NCBI GenBank assembly: GCA_964467315.1
Contig: CAYXSA010000072.1
Coordinates: 1-20,746 of the forward strand
From: JAAFIM01 sp964467315
Lineage (GTDB): Bacteria; Bacteroidota; Bacteroidia; Chitinophagales; Saprospiraceae
Direction of reading: 5' to 3'
DNA length: 20,746 nt
The notes beneath the pieces are model-generated. The model saw nothing but the letters and a program-made list of their open reading frames with translations. It ran no database searches and had not been told where the DNA came from. The position numbers were made by a program, and so were the translations under genes. Below are positions 1 to 6,324 of the stretch, piece by piece. How positions within the stretch are numbered: position 1 is the stretch's first letter; the number at the start of each line of letters is the position of its first letter.

Positions 1-116
1 GCGTGAGGGATAGTAGGGGCGTATAAATATACGCCCCGAATAGCCCGACCGCCGCCCCCCACTTGTGGGGGCGACGCGCCTTTGGGCGCGGCGGGGGGCA
101 AGCGGCGGGCACGCCC
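1..116 (+). repeat. Three-block structured repeat, copy A
   Basis: Intergenic element that opens with GCGTGAGGGATAG, has the middle block ATAGCCCGAC at about 41-50 and closes with GGCACGCCC followed by an A-run. The terminal GCGTG and CACGC can pair, and GGG (7-9) can pair with CCC after the middle ATAG. Arm 1 is a perfect hairpin (GGGGCGTATA/TATACGCCCC). Arm 2 is a compound GC-rich fold built on GCCGC/GCGGC ends. The copy points toward the first TonB gene. The window starts at its first base, so sequence further left is not visible. I do not recognise a named repeat or RNA family. Confidence 0.85.
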
Positions 117-237
117 AAAAAAAAATCTAAAAAAAAGGCGATTTTTTTTGCGACTCGCACACCCTTTTTAGCGAAAAGTCGCATCTTACAGACATATTTT
201 AGAAAGTCTATCTGCTCAACAACACAATAATACCATT

Positions 238-1221
238 ATGATTAGCCTCAAGATGTTTTTCTCGGGTGGTATGTTGATGGCGGGGATAGAAGTGCCAATC
301 GCAATTACATGGGGCGGTACTTTATTGGTCGGCGTAGCTATCGCTGCGGGCTTAATTGCTGTAAAGCAAAGCCTTGCCGCTAAGCAAAAAATGCTGGCTG
401 ATAAATACCAAAATAGCCCAGAAAGCGCCTCGCCGCTGATACGCAAGTACTCAGAAGTAAGCGTTTTCGACCAAGTGCCTATGGTCTTACGCATAGGTGG
501 TGTTGCTGCGTTGTTGCTGACGTTCCTCATCCTCAACATGACGACCTACACGCAAAAGGAGGAGCCTATGGTCATGGAAATCCCCGATATGGAGGAGATT
601 GTCCTTGACCCGCCGCCCACGCCCCCCACGCCGCCCCCACCCCCACCGCCGCCCCCACCCCCACCGCCGCCCACCGATAAATTCAAAATAGTCGACGAAA
701 AAATCGAGGAAAAAATTGAAATCAAAAAAGAAGAGGAAGAAGTTAAAAACTTCGATATCAACAATAATACGGGCGTAGGCGATGCAGACAGCAAAAACTT
801 CACGCCACCACCACCGCCGCCACCACCACCACCACCGAAGGAAGAAGTCCCCGAAATTTTCGAGGTCGTAGAGCAAATGCCTCGCTTCCCTGGTTGCGAA
901 GATATGGCGGGCGATGATGCCGCCAAAAAGCAATGCGCCGACCAAAAAATGATGGAATGGATTTATAGCCAAATCAAATACCCGAATCAAGCCCGCGAGC
1001 TGAACATTTCGGGTACGGCTGTAATCTCTTTCGTTGTCGATGAAAAAGGCAATATCTCCGAAATCACTATCCGCAAAAAAGTGGGTGGCGGTTGCGAAGA
1101 AGAAGCCGAGCGCGTCGTGAAAAAAATGGCAGCCCTGCCCGAAAAATGGACACCAGGTATGCAGCGCGGAAAATCCGTAAAGGTGCGCTACAATCTGCCC
1201 GTTCGCTTCAAACTCAAGTAA
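238..1221 (+). CDS. tonB: TonB-family energy transducer, membrane-anchored, proline-rich
   Basis: TonB proteins pass proton-motive energy from ExbB/ExbD to outer-membrane TonB-dependent receptors. In this 327-residue protein I see a hydrophobic segment at about 22-42, a basic loop, a second hydrophobic segment at about 83-101, a proline/threonine run at about 125-145, an acidic/basic linker, a second run of 11 prolines near 190-200, and a TonB_C domain from about 205 to the end (EVVEQMPRFPGC, then IKYPNQAREL, LPEKWTPG, YNLPVRFKLK). Two membrane segments instead of the usual one is odd. The basic loop suggests that both the N terminus and the C-terminal domain face the periplasm. Cysteines lie in FPGC, QCAD and GGGC. 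Alignment with the next paralog favours the internal ATG at 253 as the true start; ATG 238 is the longest option. No exbB/exbD is in the window. Family assignment is secure; the receptor partner is unknown. Confidence 0.9.
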   Translation: MISLKMFFSGGMLMAGIEVPIAITWGGTLLVGVAIAAGLIAVKQSLAAKQKMLADKYQNSPESASPLIRKYSEVSVFDQVPMVLRIGGVAALLLTFLILNMTTYTQKEEPMVMEIPDMEEIVLDPPPTPPTPPPPPPPPPPPPPPTDKFKIVDEKIEEKIEIKKEEEEVKNFDINNNTGVGDADSKNFTPPPPPPPPPPPKEEVPEIFEVVEQMPRFPGCEDMAGDDAAKKQCADQKMMEWIYSQIKYPNQARELNISGTAVISFVVDEKGNISEITIRKKVGGGCEEEAERVVKKMAALPEKWTPGMQRGKSVKVRYNLPVRFKLK

Positions 1222-1245
1222 GCAACACACAGAGCGATAATTATT

Positions 1246-1296
1246 TGCCGCCTTGTAGTTTTTCGAAAGAAAGCTGCGAGGCGGCATTTTTTATTT
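1246..1296 (+). terminator. Rho-independent terminator after first tonB
   Basis: TGCCGCCTTGTAG (1246-1258) pairs with CTGCGAGGCGGCA (1274-1286), including T-G wobbles, and is followed by TTTTTTATTT. It lies 25 bp after the stop codon and indicates that the second tonB is transcribed separately. Confidence 0.85.
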
Positions 1297-1394
1297 AGAA
1301 AAAGTTAACAATTTTTTAACAAGCATACACCAAAGCGAAAAGCCTACACATCTATATAAGCATTCGATAACAACCCAAACTTATCTACTGGCTT

Positions 1395-2351
1395 ATGAAT
1401 ACGACAATAGCGACTTTGCTGCTGGCAGGCGTGGAGATACCCGCCGCTTTGAGTATGACGGGCTTGCTGCTGACGGCGGCGACCATCGGCACGGGCATAC
1501 TGCTGCTGCGCCGAATGATGGCAAACAAACAAGCAAATTTACAAAATAGCGAGCGCGTACAAAGCTCGCTGGAGCGAAAATACGAGGAAGTAAACGTTTG
1601 GTCGCAGGTAGGACGCAATCGGGGCGTGGGCGGTATCGCTGCGCTTTTTAGCTGCTTTTTGCTCATCAATATCACGCACTATACGCAGGCGTTGGAGGTT
1701 TTTAGCGAGCCTGTAGAGATGCCCGAAGAGCTAACTTTGGAGCCCCCACTTACGCCGCCTACGCCGCCACCGCCTGCGCTGCCGCCACCGCCGCCGCCGC
1801 CCACTGACCAACGCAGGGTAGTAGACTCTGTTCTGATAGAAGAGCCTATAAAAATAGAACCCGAACCCGATGATACGCAGCTATACGACCCGAATAACAA
1901 AGGGCTATCTGACCCGAATAGCAAAGTGGTCAGTACGCCGCCCGTCGTCGTAGAGCCCCCGAAACGCGTAGACGAGATGCCCGAAATCATCGACTTTGCC
2001 GAGCAAATGCCTCGTTTTCCTGGCTGCGAAGACCAACTTATCAGCGATGAAGAAAAAAAGCAATGCGCCGACAAGCGCATGATGAGTACCCTGCTTAATG
2101 ACCTGCGATATCCGAAACAAGCCAAAGATATGGGCATAGAAGGTGTCGTAGTCGTGTCTTTTGTTGTAGATGCGCAAGGCAACATCACAGACATACAATT
2201 GCGCAAAAAAATTGGTGGTGGCTGCGACGAAGAAGCCTTGCGTGTCGTGCGCAAAATGGCAACCATGCCCGAAAAATGGACACCAGGCAAACAAGGCGGC
2301 AAAGCCGTAAAGGTGCGCTACAACCTGCCTATCCGCTTCAAATACAAATAA
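1395..2351 (+). CDS. tonB: TonB-family energy transducer, membrane-anchored, paralog 2
   Basis: 318-residue paralog of the preceding gene with the same architecture: hydrophobic segment at about 19-38 (GLLLTAATIGTGILLL), a basic loop, second hydrophobic segment at about 77-95, proline-rich stretch at about 117-137 that is shorter and interrupted by alanine, and a TonB_C domain over the last ~120 residues (FAEQMPRFPGCED, DLRYPKQAKDMG, IGGGCDEEALRVV, MPEKWTPGKQ, LPIRFKYK). It lacks the second polyproline block of paralog 1. The ATG at 1395 gives MNTTIATLLLAGVEIP, which lines up with the paralog. Expected role is coupling the inner-membrane ExbBD motor to an outer-membrane transporter. Terminators on both sides suggest a single-gene transcript. 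Confidence 0.9.
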   Translation: MNTTIATLLLAGVEIPAALSMTGLLLTAATIGTGILLLRRMMANKQANLQNSERVQSSLERKYEEVNVWSQVGRNRGVGGIAALFSCFLLINITHYTQALEVFSEPVEMPEELTLEPPLTPPTPPPPALPPPPPPPTDQRRVVDSVLIEEPIKIEPEPDDTQLYDPNNKGLSDPNSKVVSTPPVVVEPPKRVDEMPEIIDFAEQMPRFPGCEDQLISDEEKKQCADKRMMSTLLNDLRYPKQAKDMGIEGVVVVSFVVDAQGNITDIQLRKKIGGGCDEEALRVVRKMATMPEKWTPGKQGGKAVKVRYNLPIRFKYK

Positions 2352-2358
2352 TTTCTAA

Positions 2359-2405
2359 GGTGCAGAGTTCTATAAAGACTCTGCGCCTTTTCTTTGTTTT
2401 TATTA
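2359..2405 (+). terminator. Rho-independent terminator after second tonB
   Basis: GGTGCAGAGT pairs with ACTCTGCGCC over 10 bp (one T-G wobble) across a 9-nt loop and runs into TTTTCTTTGTTTTT. Its right half starts a segment that recurs almost unchanged before the fourth paralog. Confidence 0.85.
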
Positions 2406-2489
2406 ACAAACATCGCTATTATCCCATGTTTAAACAGTTTTTTTTCTTGGCGCTCTTGGCGCTGAGCTTTGGTAAGGTGGAAGCGCAAA
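2382..2489 (+). repeat. Leader plus signal-peptide repeat, copy 1
   Basis: The segment from the 3' arm of the terminator, through the spacer, to the end of the signal-peptide codons is nearly identical to 2992-3099. Only a one-base indel and two or three substitutions are visible, all upstream of the ATG; the 64 bases from the ATG onward are identical. The mature coding regions that follow are clearly more diverged. Confidence 0.85.
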
Positions 2490-2962
2490 CGGATAGCATC
2501 AGAACTATCCGAATTGTATCACCGACAGAAAAAGAGGCTGCAATTTTTGAAGTTGTCGAAGAAATGCCCTGTTTCCCAGGCTGCAACGAAACCGATGCCC
2601 AAGCGCGGAAATATTGCTCCGACCAAAAAATAATGAATTGGGTTTATACCCAAGTGAAATATCCTGAACAAGCCAAAGAGTACAGTGCGCAGGGCACTGT
2701 GGTAGTGGCTTTTGTAGTCCAAGAAGACGGCAGTATGTCAAATATCGGATTGGACAGACGGATACTGCCAAATTTTGACCCCGCTATACACAGCGCTGAA
2801 GAAATAGAAGCGCGAACGAAAGCCGCCAATTCTATCAACGAAGAGGCTTTGCGCGTAGTAAATCTTATAGCCGCTTTGCCCGAAAAATGGATACCAGGCA
2901 AACAAGGCGGCAAAGCCGTAAAGGTGCGCTACAGGCTGCCCATAAGATTCAAAATGAAGTAA
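2426..2962 (+). CDS. Secreted stand-alone TonB_C-domain protein, paralog 3
   Basis: 178-residue protein with a signal peptide (MFKQFFFLALLALSFGKVEA|Q) and then almost only a TonB C-terminal domain: FEVVEEMPCFPGC, QVKYPEQAKEY, VVVAFVVQEDGS, LPEKWIPGKQ, LPIRFKMK. It has no membrane anchor or proline linker, so it should be released into the periplasm and cannot couple to ExbBD as a classical TonB does. Compared with paralogs 1 and 2 it has an insertion of about 20 residues (LPNFDPAIHSAEEIEARTKA) before the last helix. The in-frame upstream codons from 2276 overlap the preceding gene and are not a credible start; ATG 2426 begins the signal peptide. The periplasmic role (receptor-plug binding, decoy, or unrelated binding) is inference. 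Confidence 0.85.
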   Translation: MFKQFFFLALLALSFGKVEAQTDSIRTIRIVSPTEKEAAIFEVVEEMPCFPGCNETDAQARKYCSDQKIMNWVYTQVKYPEQAKEYSAQGTVVVAFVVQEDGSMSNIGLDRRILPNFDPAIHSAEEIEARTKAANSINEEALRVVNLIAALPEKWIPGKQGGKAVKVRYRLPIRFKMK

Positions 2963-2969
2963 TTTTTTT

Positions 2970-3010
2970 AAGGTGCAGGGCTATTAGCGTTCTGCGCCTT
3001 TTCTTTGTTT
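2970..3010 (+). terminator. Rho-independent terminator after paralog 3
   Basis: AGGTGCAG pairs with CTGCGCCTT (8-9 bp with one wobble) and is followed by TTTTCTTTGTTTT. It is the same terminator type as the one before paralog 3, consistent with tandem duplication of the whole unit. Confidence 0.75.
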
Positions 3011-3099
3011 TATTAACACATATCGCTATTATCCCATGTTTAAACAGTTTTTTTTCTTGGCGCTCTTGGCGCTGAGCTTTGGTAAGGTGGAAGCGCAAA
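2992..3099 (+). repeat. Leader plus signal-peptide repeat, copy 2
   Basis: Second copy of the segment at 2382-2489; see that entry. Identity stops where the mature protein begins. Confidence 0.85.
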
Positions 3100-3572
3100 A
3101 AGAAGTCATCACGCTCGACCTCGAACCAGAAAAGCAGGACGCAATGCTTGAAATTTTTGAGGTAGTCGAAGAAATGCCCACCTTCCCAGGTTGCACTGAA
3201 ACCGATGCGAGGGAGCGGAAAGCTTGCGCCGACCAAAAAATGTTGCGTTGGGTTTATAGTCAAGTGACGTATCCAGCCATAGCCCGAATATATGAGGCAG
3301 AAGGCATCGTGGTCGTTGGTTTTGTAGTGGACAGAGATGGCAGCCTAACAAATATCGAACTGCGCAGAAGCGTGCTTCCTAAATACGACGAAACCATACA
3401 TGACGCTGAAGAGATAAATGCACGCAGAGCAGCCGCCAACGCTCTAAATGAAGAATCCTTGCGCGTAGTAAATCTTATGGCAGCCTTACCCGAAAAATGG
3501 ATACCAGGCAAGCGAAACGGTCAAACCGTAAGAGTTCGCTACAACCTACCCATCCGCTTTAAGCTAAAATAA
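3036..3572 (+). CDS. Secreted stand-alone TonB_C-domain protein, paralog 4
   Basis: 178-residue protein with the same signal peptide as paralog 3 (MFKQFFFLALLALSFGKVEA) and a TonB_C domain: FEVVEEMPTFPGC, QVTYPAIARIYEAEG, VVVGFVVDRDGSL, LPEKWIPGKR, LPIRFKLK. It has the same ~20-residue insertion before the last helix (LPKYDETIHDAEEINARRAA). By eye the mature part is about 60% identical to paralog 3. The paired cysteines C-x10-C are kept. No membrane anchor or proline linker, so a soluble periplasmic protein is predicted. Start ATG 3036 mirrors that of paralog 3. Confidence 0.85.
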   Translation: MFKQFFFLALLALSFGKVEAQKEVITLDLEPEKQDAMLEIFEVVEEMPTFPGCTETDARERKACADQKMLRWVYSQVTYPAIARIYEAEGIVVVGFVVDRDGSLTNIELRRSVLPKYDETIHDAEEINARRAAANALNEESLRVVNLMAALPEKWIPGKRNGQTVRVRYNLPIRFKLK

Positions 3573-3608
3573 AGGTTGCTATAGAGGCGACTCCCTTTGA
3601 CTTGCCTC

Positions 3609-3696
3609 GCGTGAGGGATAGAAGCGGAACCACCGCGCAAAGCGCGGTGATGGAGCGGATAGCCCGACCCCGCCGCATCTGCGGCGGGGGCACGCC
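3609..3696 (+). repeat. Three-block structured repeat, copy B
   Basis: Shortest copy (88 bp): GCGTGAGGGATAG, arm 1 with CACCGCGC/GCGCGGTG around AAA, ATAGCCCGAC, arm 2 CCCCGCCGC/GCGGCGGGG, then GCACGCC and an A-run. It sits between TonB_C paralogs 4 and 5 and points toward paralog 5, whose ATG is 24 bp away. Confidence 0.85.
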
Positions 3697-3788
3697 AAAA
3701 AAAATAAAAAACATAAACCTATGATTATCAGATATTTATGCTTGCTATTTTTGTTGCTAATGAGCCCACAGGGGGCGCAGGCACAAGA
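3697..3788 (+). repeat. Second leader plus signal-peptide repeat, copy 1
   Basis: A-rich leader, ATG and signal-peptide codons nearly identical to 4167-4255; visible differences are two bases of A-tract length and about three substitutions. It is unrelated in sequence to the leader of paralogs 3 and 4. Confidence 0.8.
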
Positions 3789-4176
3789 CAGCACATATAT
3801 ATTTATAAATCCTGAACGTATGCCGATTGCTCGAATAAACAAGGAATGTGAAGGCTGGCGCAATTACGAAGATAGAAAATCATGTGCAGACTCGGCAATG
3901 TTTGCCTTCCTGCATAGGGAATTGCGCCTGCCTGCTGGCGGTTGCGAAAGTATCCCCACCAAAACAGCGGTAGTTTCTTTTCTTATAGATGAGCGCGGCA
4001 AAGCGTCGGAATTGCAATTTAAGCGAAAATCGCAAAATGCAGAATGGGATGCAGAAATACTGCGCGTCGTGCAGCTCATGCTCAATACCGCAGGCGATTG
4101 GGAAACAGGAACATTTTACGATAAACCCGTGCCTATGCGTGTAGCCTTGCCTATTCGCATATGTGTAAAAAAATAA
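3721..4176 (+). CDS. Secreted divergent TonB_C-like protein, paralog 5
   Basis: 151-residue protein with signal peptide MIIRYLCLLFLLLMSPQGAQA and a degenerate TonB_C-like domain. The FPGC motif is lost, but a C-x11-C pair (KEC...KSCAD), the strand TAVVSFLIDERGK, the helix AEILRVVQLM and the ending LPIRICVKK can still be aligned. PEKWxPG has become AGDWETG. The last codons and the stop fall in an A-rich segment that matches the leader of the next gene, so the 3' end may have been rewritten at a duplication junction. Predicted soluble and periplasmic; function unknown. It may be decaying or diversifying; the open frame is intact. Confidence 0.7.
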   Translation: MIIRYLCLLFLLLMSPQGAQAQDSTYIFINPERMPIARINKECEGWRNYEDRKSCADSAMFAFLHRELRLPAGGCESIPTKTAVVSFLIDERGKASELQFKRKSQNAEWDAEILRVVQLMLNTAGDWETGTFYDKPVPMRVALPIRICVKK

Positions 4177-4255
4177 AACATAAACCTATGATTATCAGAT
4201 ATTTATGCTTGCTTGTTTTGTTGCTAATGAGCCCACAGGGGGCGCAGGCACAAGA
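4167..4255 (+). repeat. Second leader plus signal-peptide repeat, copy 2
   Basis: Copy of 3697-3788. It contains the last codons and stop of paralog 5 (4174-4176) as well as the start of paralog 6. Confidence 0.8.
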
Positions 4256-4631
4256 GGCGCTAGACGATACTATTTATGATTTTGCGGAAGAAATGCCCGC
4301 TTTTCCTTCTTGCAAAGAAAAGGACAGAAACGCGCAACAGCAGTGCAACAATATTGAATTGACGCGCTGGATAAACTCCGAGCTAAAGTACCCAAGCGAA
4401 GCAAGAGGAAAAAATATAACGGGGCAACCTACTATTTCTTTTGTTATCGATAAAACGGGCAGTATCACGGATATTCGCGTAGAAAAAAGCGCGCACCCTA
4501 TCCTCGATGCCGAAGTCGTGCGCGTCGTGCAAGTTATGAACATGATACCCGAAAAGTGGACAGTAGGCAAACACAAAGGGCAGCCCGTAAATGTTCGCCT
4601 AAAAATTCGCCCTCGATTTTCCATAAAATAA
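4188..4631 (+). CDS. Secreted TonB_C-domain protein, paralog 6
   Basis: 147-residue protein with signal peptide MIIRYLCLLVLLLMSPQGAQA, almost the same as paralog 5, followed by a TonB_C domain: FAEEMPAFPSCKEKD, ELKYPSEARGKNITG, PTISFVIDKTGSITDIRV, AEVVRVVQVM, IPEKWTVGKHKG, RPRFSIK. The mature part differs strongly from paralog 5 despite the shared signal peptide. The paired cysteines are C-x10-C. The reading frame is open from 4161, but that extension overlaps paralog 5 and would bury the signal sequence, so ATG 4188 is chosen; it is 11 bp after the previous stop and the two may be co-transcribed. Confidence 0.8.
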   Translation: MIIRYLCLLVLLLMSPQGAQAQEALDDTIYDFAEEMPAFPSCKEKDRNAQQQCNNIELTRWINSELKYPSEARGKNITGQPTISFVIDKTGSITDIRVEKSAHPILDAEVVRVVQVMNMIPEKWTVGKHKGQPVNVRLKIRPRFSIK

Positions 4632-4668
4632 CCGCATCTTTGCGCAATCCTACTTCTTGATTGCCTAC

Positions 4669-5121
4669 ATGAACAACACGGAACAACTCCTGCGCGCTCG
4701 CAAACTGCGCGTAACCCCTGCGCGAAAGGCGCTTTTGCAACTGCTTGCGGCTTCGACGCACGCTATCACACACGCGCAAATTGAAGAAAAATTGGGCACG
4801 GATTACGACCGTGTTACGATTTATCGCACGCTACATACCTTTGAGAATGAGCACCTTGTGCATAAAATTTTGAGCGATACGGGCGGTTGGGCTTATGCAA
4901 TTTGTAGGAGCTGCGAGGAGGAGGAACACGCGCACCCGCACCCAGCGCACAAGCATCAGCATCATCACCATCATGCGCATTTTAAGTGCGAGCGCTGCGC
5001 GCTAACCTTTTGTTTGGAGGATACCGCCATACCGCCTATACCTATGCCCGCAGGCTATAGCGCCAAAGATTGGCAGCTTTTGGTTACGGGCATTTGTGAG
5101 CAGTGCAATACTAACGCTTAA
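4669..5121 (+). CDS. Fur/Zur-family metal-dependent repressor
   Basis: 150-residue Fur-superfamily regulator. Residues about 8-68 form the winged-helix DNA-binding domain (RVTPARKALLQLL, ITHAQIEEKL, RVTIYRTLHTFENEHLVHKI). The C-terminal half holds a histidine-rich stretch (87-104) and two CxxC pairs, CERC (107-110) and CEQC (143-146), which in this family bind structural zinc. The His-rich loop and the neighbouring cation-efflux gene make zinc sensing (Zur-like) a reasonable guess, but iron or another metal cannot be excluded. ATG 4669 is preferred over the in-frame TTG at 4657. It lies 37 bp after the last TonB_C gene, so the TonB cluster could be a target; no operator was identified. Confidence 0.88.
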   Translation: MNNTEQLLRARKLRVTPARKALLQLLAASTHAITHAQIEEKLGTDYDRVTIYRTLHTFENEHLVHKILSDTGGWAYAICRSCEEEEHAHPHPAHKHQHHHHHAHFKCERCALTFCLEDTAIPPIPMPAGYSAKDWQLLVTGICEQCNTNA

Positions 5122-5125
5122 AAAA

Positions 5126-5160
5126 AATGCGCATAATCAACTGTTCTGCCCAATTAAATT
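5126..5160 (+). repeat. Left inverted repeat of the cation-efflux island
   Basis: Starts ATGCGCATAATCAACTGTTC and continues through CTGCCCAATTAAATT. The reverse complement recurs at 6208-6226 plus 6302-6319, where it is split by a 78-bp insert. It begins 5 bp after the Fur-family stop codon. Confidence 0.75.
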
Positions 5161-5208
5161 AGCTTCAAATTTAAAAACAACAAAAAAGTTTAAAAATATT
5201 TTTTTTAC

Positions 5209-5216
5209 TATTTTTG
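5209..5216 (+). promoter_or_regulatory. Possible -7 element for the cation-efflux gene
   Basis: TATTTTTG matches the Bacteroidetes -7 consensus TAnnTTTG, 83 bp before the chosen start. No clear -33 TTTG is seen at the expected distance, and the region is AT-rich, so a chance match is possible. Confidence 0.35.
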
Positions 5217-5298
5217 TAATCAATACTGCATAGCTTGGCAGATAGAAATGGTTATGCTCTCTATAAGTCAAAAAAATATTACTAAAAAAGGTATCAAA

Positions 5299-6096
5299 AT
5301 GCAAAAAACAACATTCAAAATATCGAAAATGGATTGCCCATCGGAAGAACAAATGATACGCCTAAAATTAAATAATTTTTCAGGCATACAATCATTACAT
5401 TTCGATACTGCTAATAGATTGTTAGTTGTTTTTCATGAAAATAATCCTACAATTATATACCATGCAATAGACGATTTAAAATTAGGGATTACCACTATTA
5501 TAGATACAGTTGAAGCAAATGAAAATAATTCAATCAATAACAATCAAAATGAAAGGCAGCTTTTACTCTATGTGCTTGCAATTAATTTTATATTTTTTAT
5601 TTTGGAGCTATTAACAGGCTTCTTATCAAAATCAATGGGACTTATTGCTGATAGTTTAGATATGTTAGCAGACAGCATTGTTTATGGTTTAGCTTTATTT
5701 GCTGTTGGAGGCACAGCAAATAAAAAAAAGAGCATCGCTATGATTAGTGGATATTTTCAATTAACGCTTGCTGTGCTTGGCTTTTTAGAAATAGTTAGAA
5801 GTTTTTTATCTATAAATAATCCTCCAAATTTTCAAATAATGATTGGTATTTCTATTTTGGCTTTATTGGGTAATACAATTTGCTTTTTTTTATTGCAAAA
5901 AAATAAAAGCAAAGAAGCTCACATGAAAGCTAGTATGATATTTACCTCAAATGATATTATAGTTAATTTAGGGGTTATTTTCGCTGGATTAATGGTTTAT
6001 GCAACAAGTTCGAAATATCCAGACCTTATTGTGGGAGGGATAGTTTTTGCATTGGTAAGCAAAGGTGCTTTTAGAATTTTGCAATTGTCTAAATAA
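5299..6096 (+). CDS. Cation diffusion facilitator-like transporter with N-terminal HMA-like domain
   Basis: 265-residue inner-membrane protein. Residues 1-75 look like a heavy-metal-associated (ferredoxin-like) domain, but the usual CxxC is MDCPSEEQ, with one cysteine and a CxxE arrangement. Six hydrophobic segments follow. Segment 2 carries ADSLDMLADS (the CDF HxxxD site as DxxxD). Segment 5 carries FTSNDIIVN, where the usual HxxxD has Phe instead of His. The large cytoplasmic C-terminal domain of typical CDF proteins is missing. A metal-efflux role is inferred from the family; the metal is unknown. The gene is much richer in A+T than its neighbours and is enclosed by inverted repeats, both suggesting acquisition by transfer. 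ATG 5299 starts directly at the HMA-like domain; an in-frame ATG at 5248 is the alternative. Confidence 0.8.
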   Translation: MQKTTFKISKMDCPSEEQMIRLKLNNFSGIQSLHFDTANRLLVVFHENNPTIIYHAIDDLKLGITTIIDTVEANENNSINNNQNERQLLLYVLAINFIFFILELLTGFLSKSMGLIADSLDMLADSIVYGLALFAVGGTANKKKSIAMISGYFQLTLAVLGFLEIVRSFLSINNPPNFQIMIGISILALLGNTICFFLLQKNKSKEAHMKASMIFTSNDIIVNLGVIFAGLMVYATSSKYPDLIVGGIVFALVSKGAFRILQLSK

Positions 6097-6207
6097 TTAA
6101 ATATTGGTCATTACTCAATATCTACTCGAATATAAAAGATTAGATTTTTTGACTGATAAAATTATGCTAATTCAAAAAAAATGTGATTTGCCCTACAACT
6201 ATTAAAA

Positions 6208-6319
6208 TAATTAACTGGGCAGAACAAGGCATATACGGCAATGCCGCCGCCCTAGCATAGTTTGTTAGAGGCGGCGGCACTGCGTATATGCGGGACGACA
6301 TACAGTAGATTATGCGCAT
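6208..6319 (-). repeat. Right inverted repeat of the cation-efflux island, split by a hairpin insert
   Basis: The minus strand repeats the left inverted repeat in two pieces: 6302-6319 (ATGCGCATAATCTACTGT) and 6208-6226 (TGTTCTGCCCAGTTAATT). The 78 bp at 6224-6301 interrupt it, with ACA present at both junctions. It ends 5 bp before the rpoN stop codon. Confidence 0.7.
6229..6291. repeat. Two-step palindromic hairpin inside the right inverted repeat
   Basis: GCATATACG (6229-6237) pairs perfectly with CGTATATGC (6283-6291), and TGCCGCCGCC (6242-6251) with GGCGGCGGCA (6270-6279). The small unpaired steps are 4 and 3 nt and the loop is 18 nt. There is no T-run, so it is not a standard terminator. 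The bipartite stem resembles an integron attC fold, but the conserved AAC and GTT core boxes are not present. Confidence 0.7.
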
Positions 6320-6324
6320 ATTAT

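Noticed and set aside
487..1287. Long minus-strand open frames opposite the tonB genes (poly-Trp/Arg or poly-Gly products)
   Set aside because: They are the antisense of the proline-codon runs and TonB_C coding; composition is implausible and the plus-strand frames have clear domains.
6224..6301. Integron attC site
   Set aside because: The bipartite stem is suggestive, but the required RYYYAAC and GTTRRRY boxes are missing at the ends, and no integrase is in the window; kept only as an unexplained hairpin.
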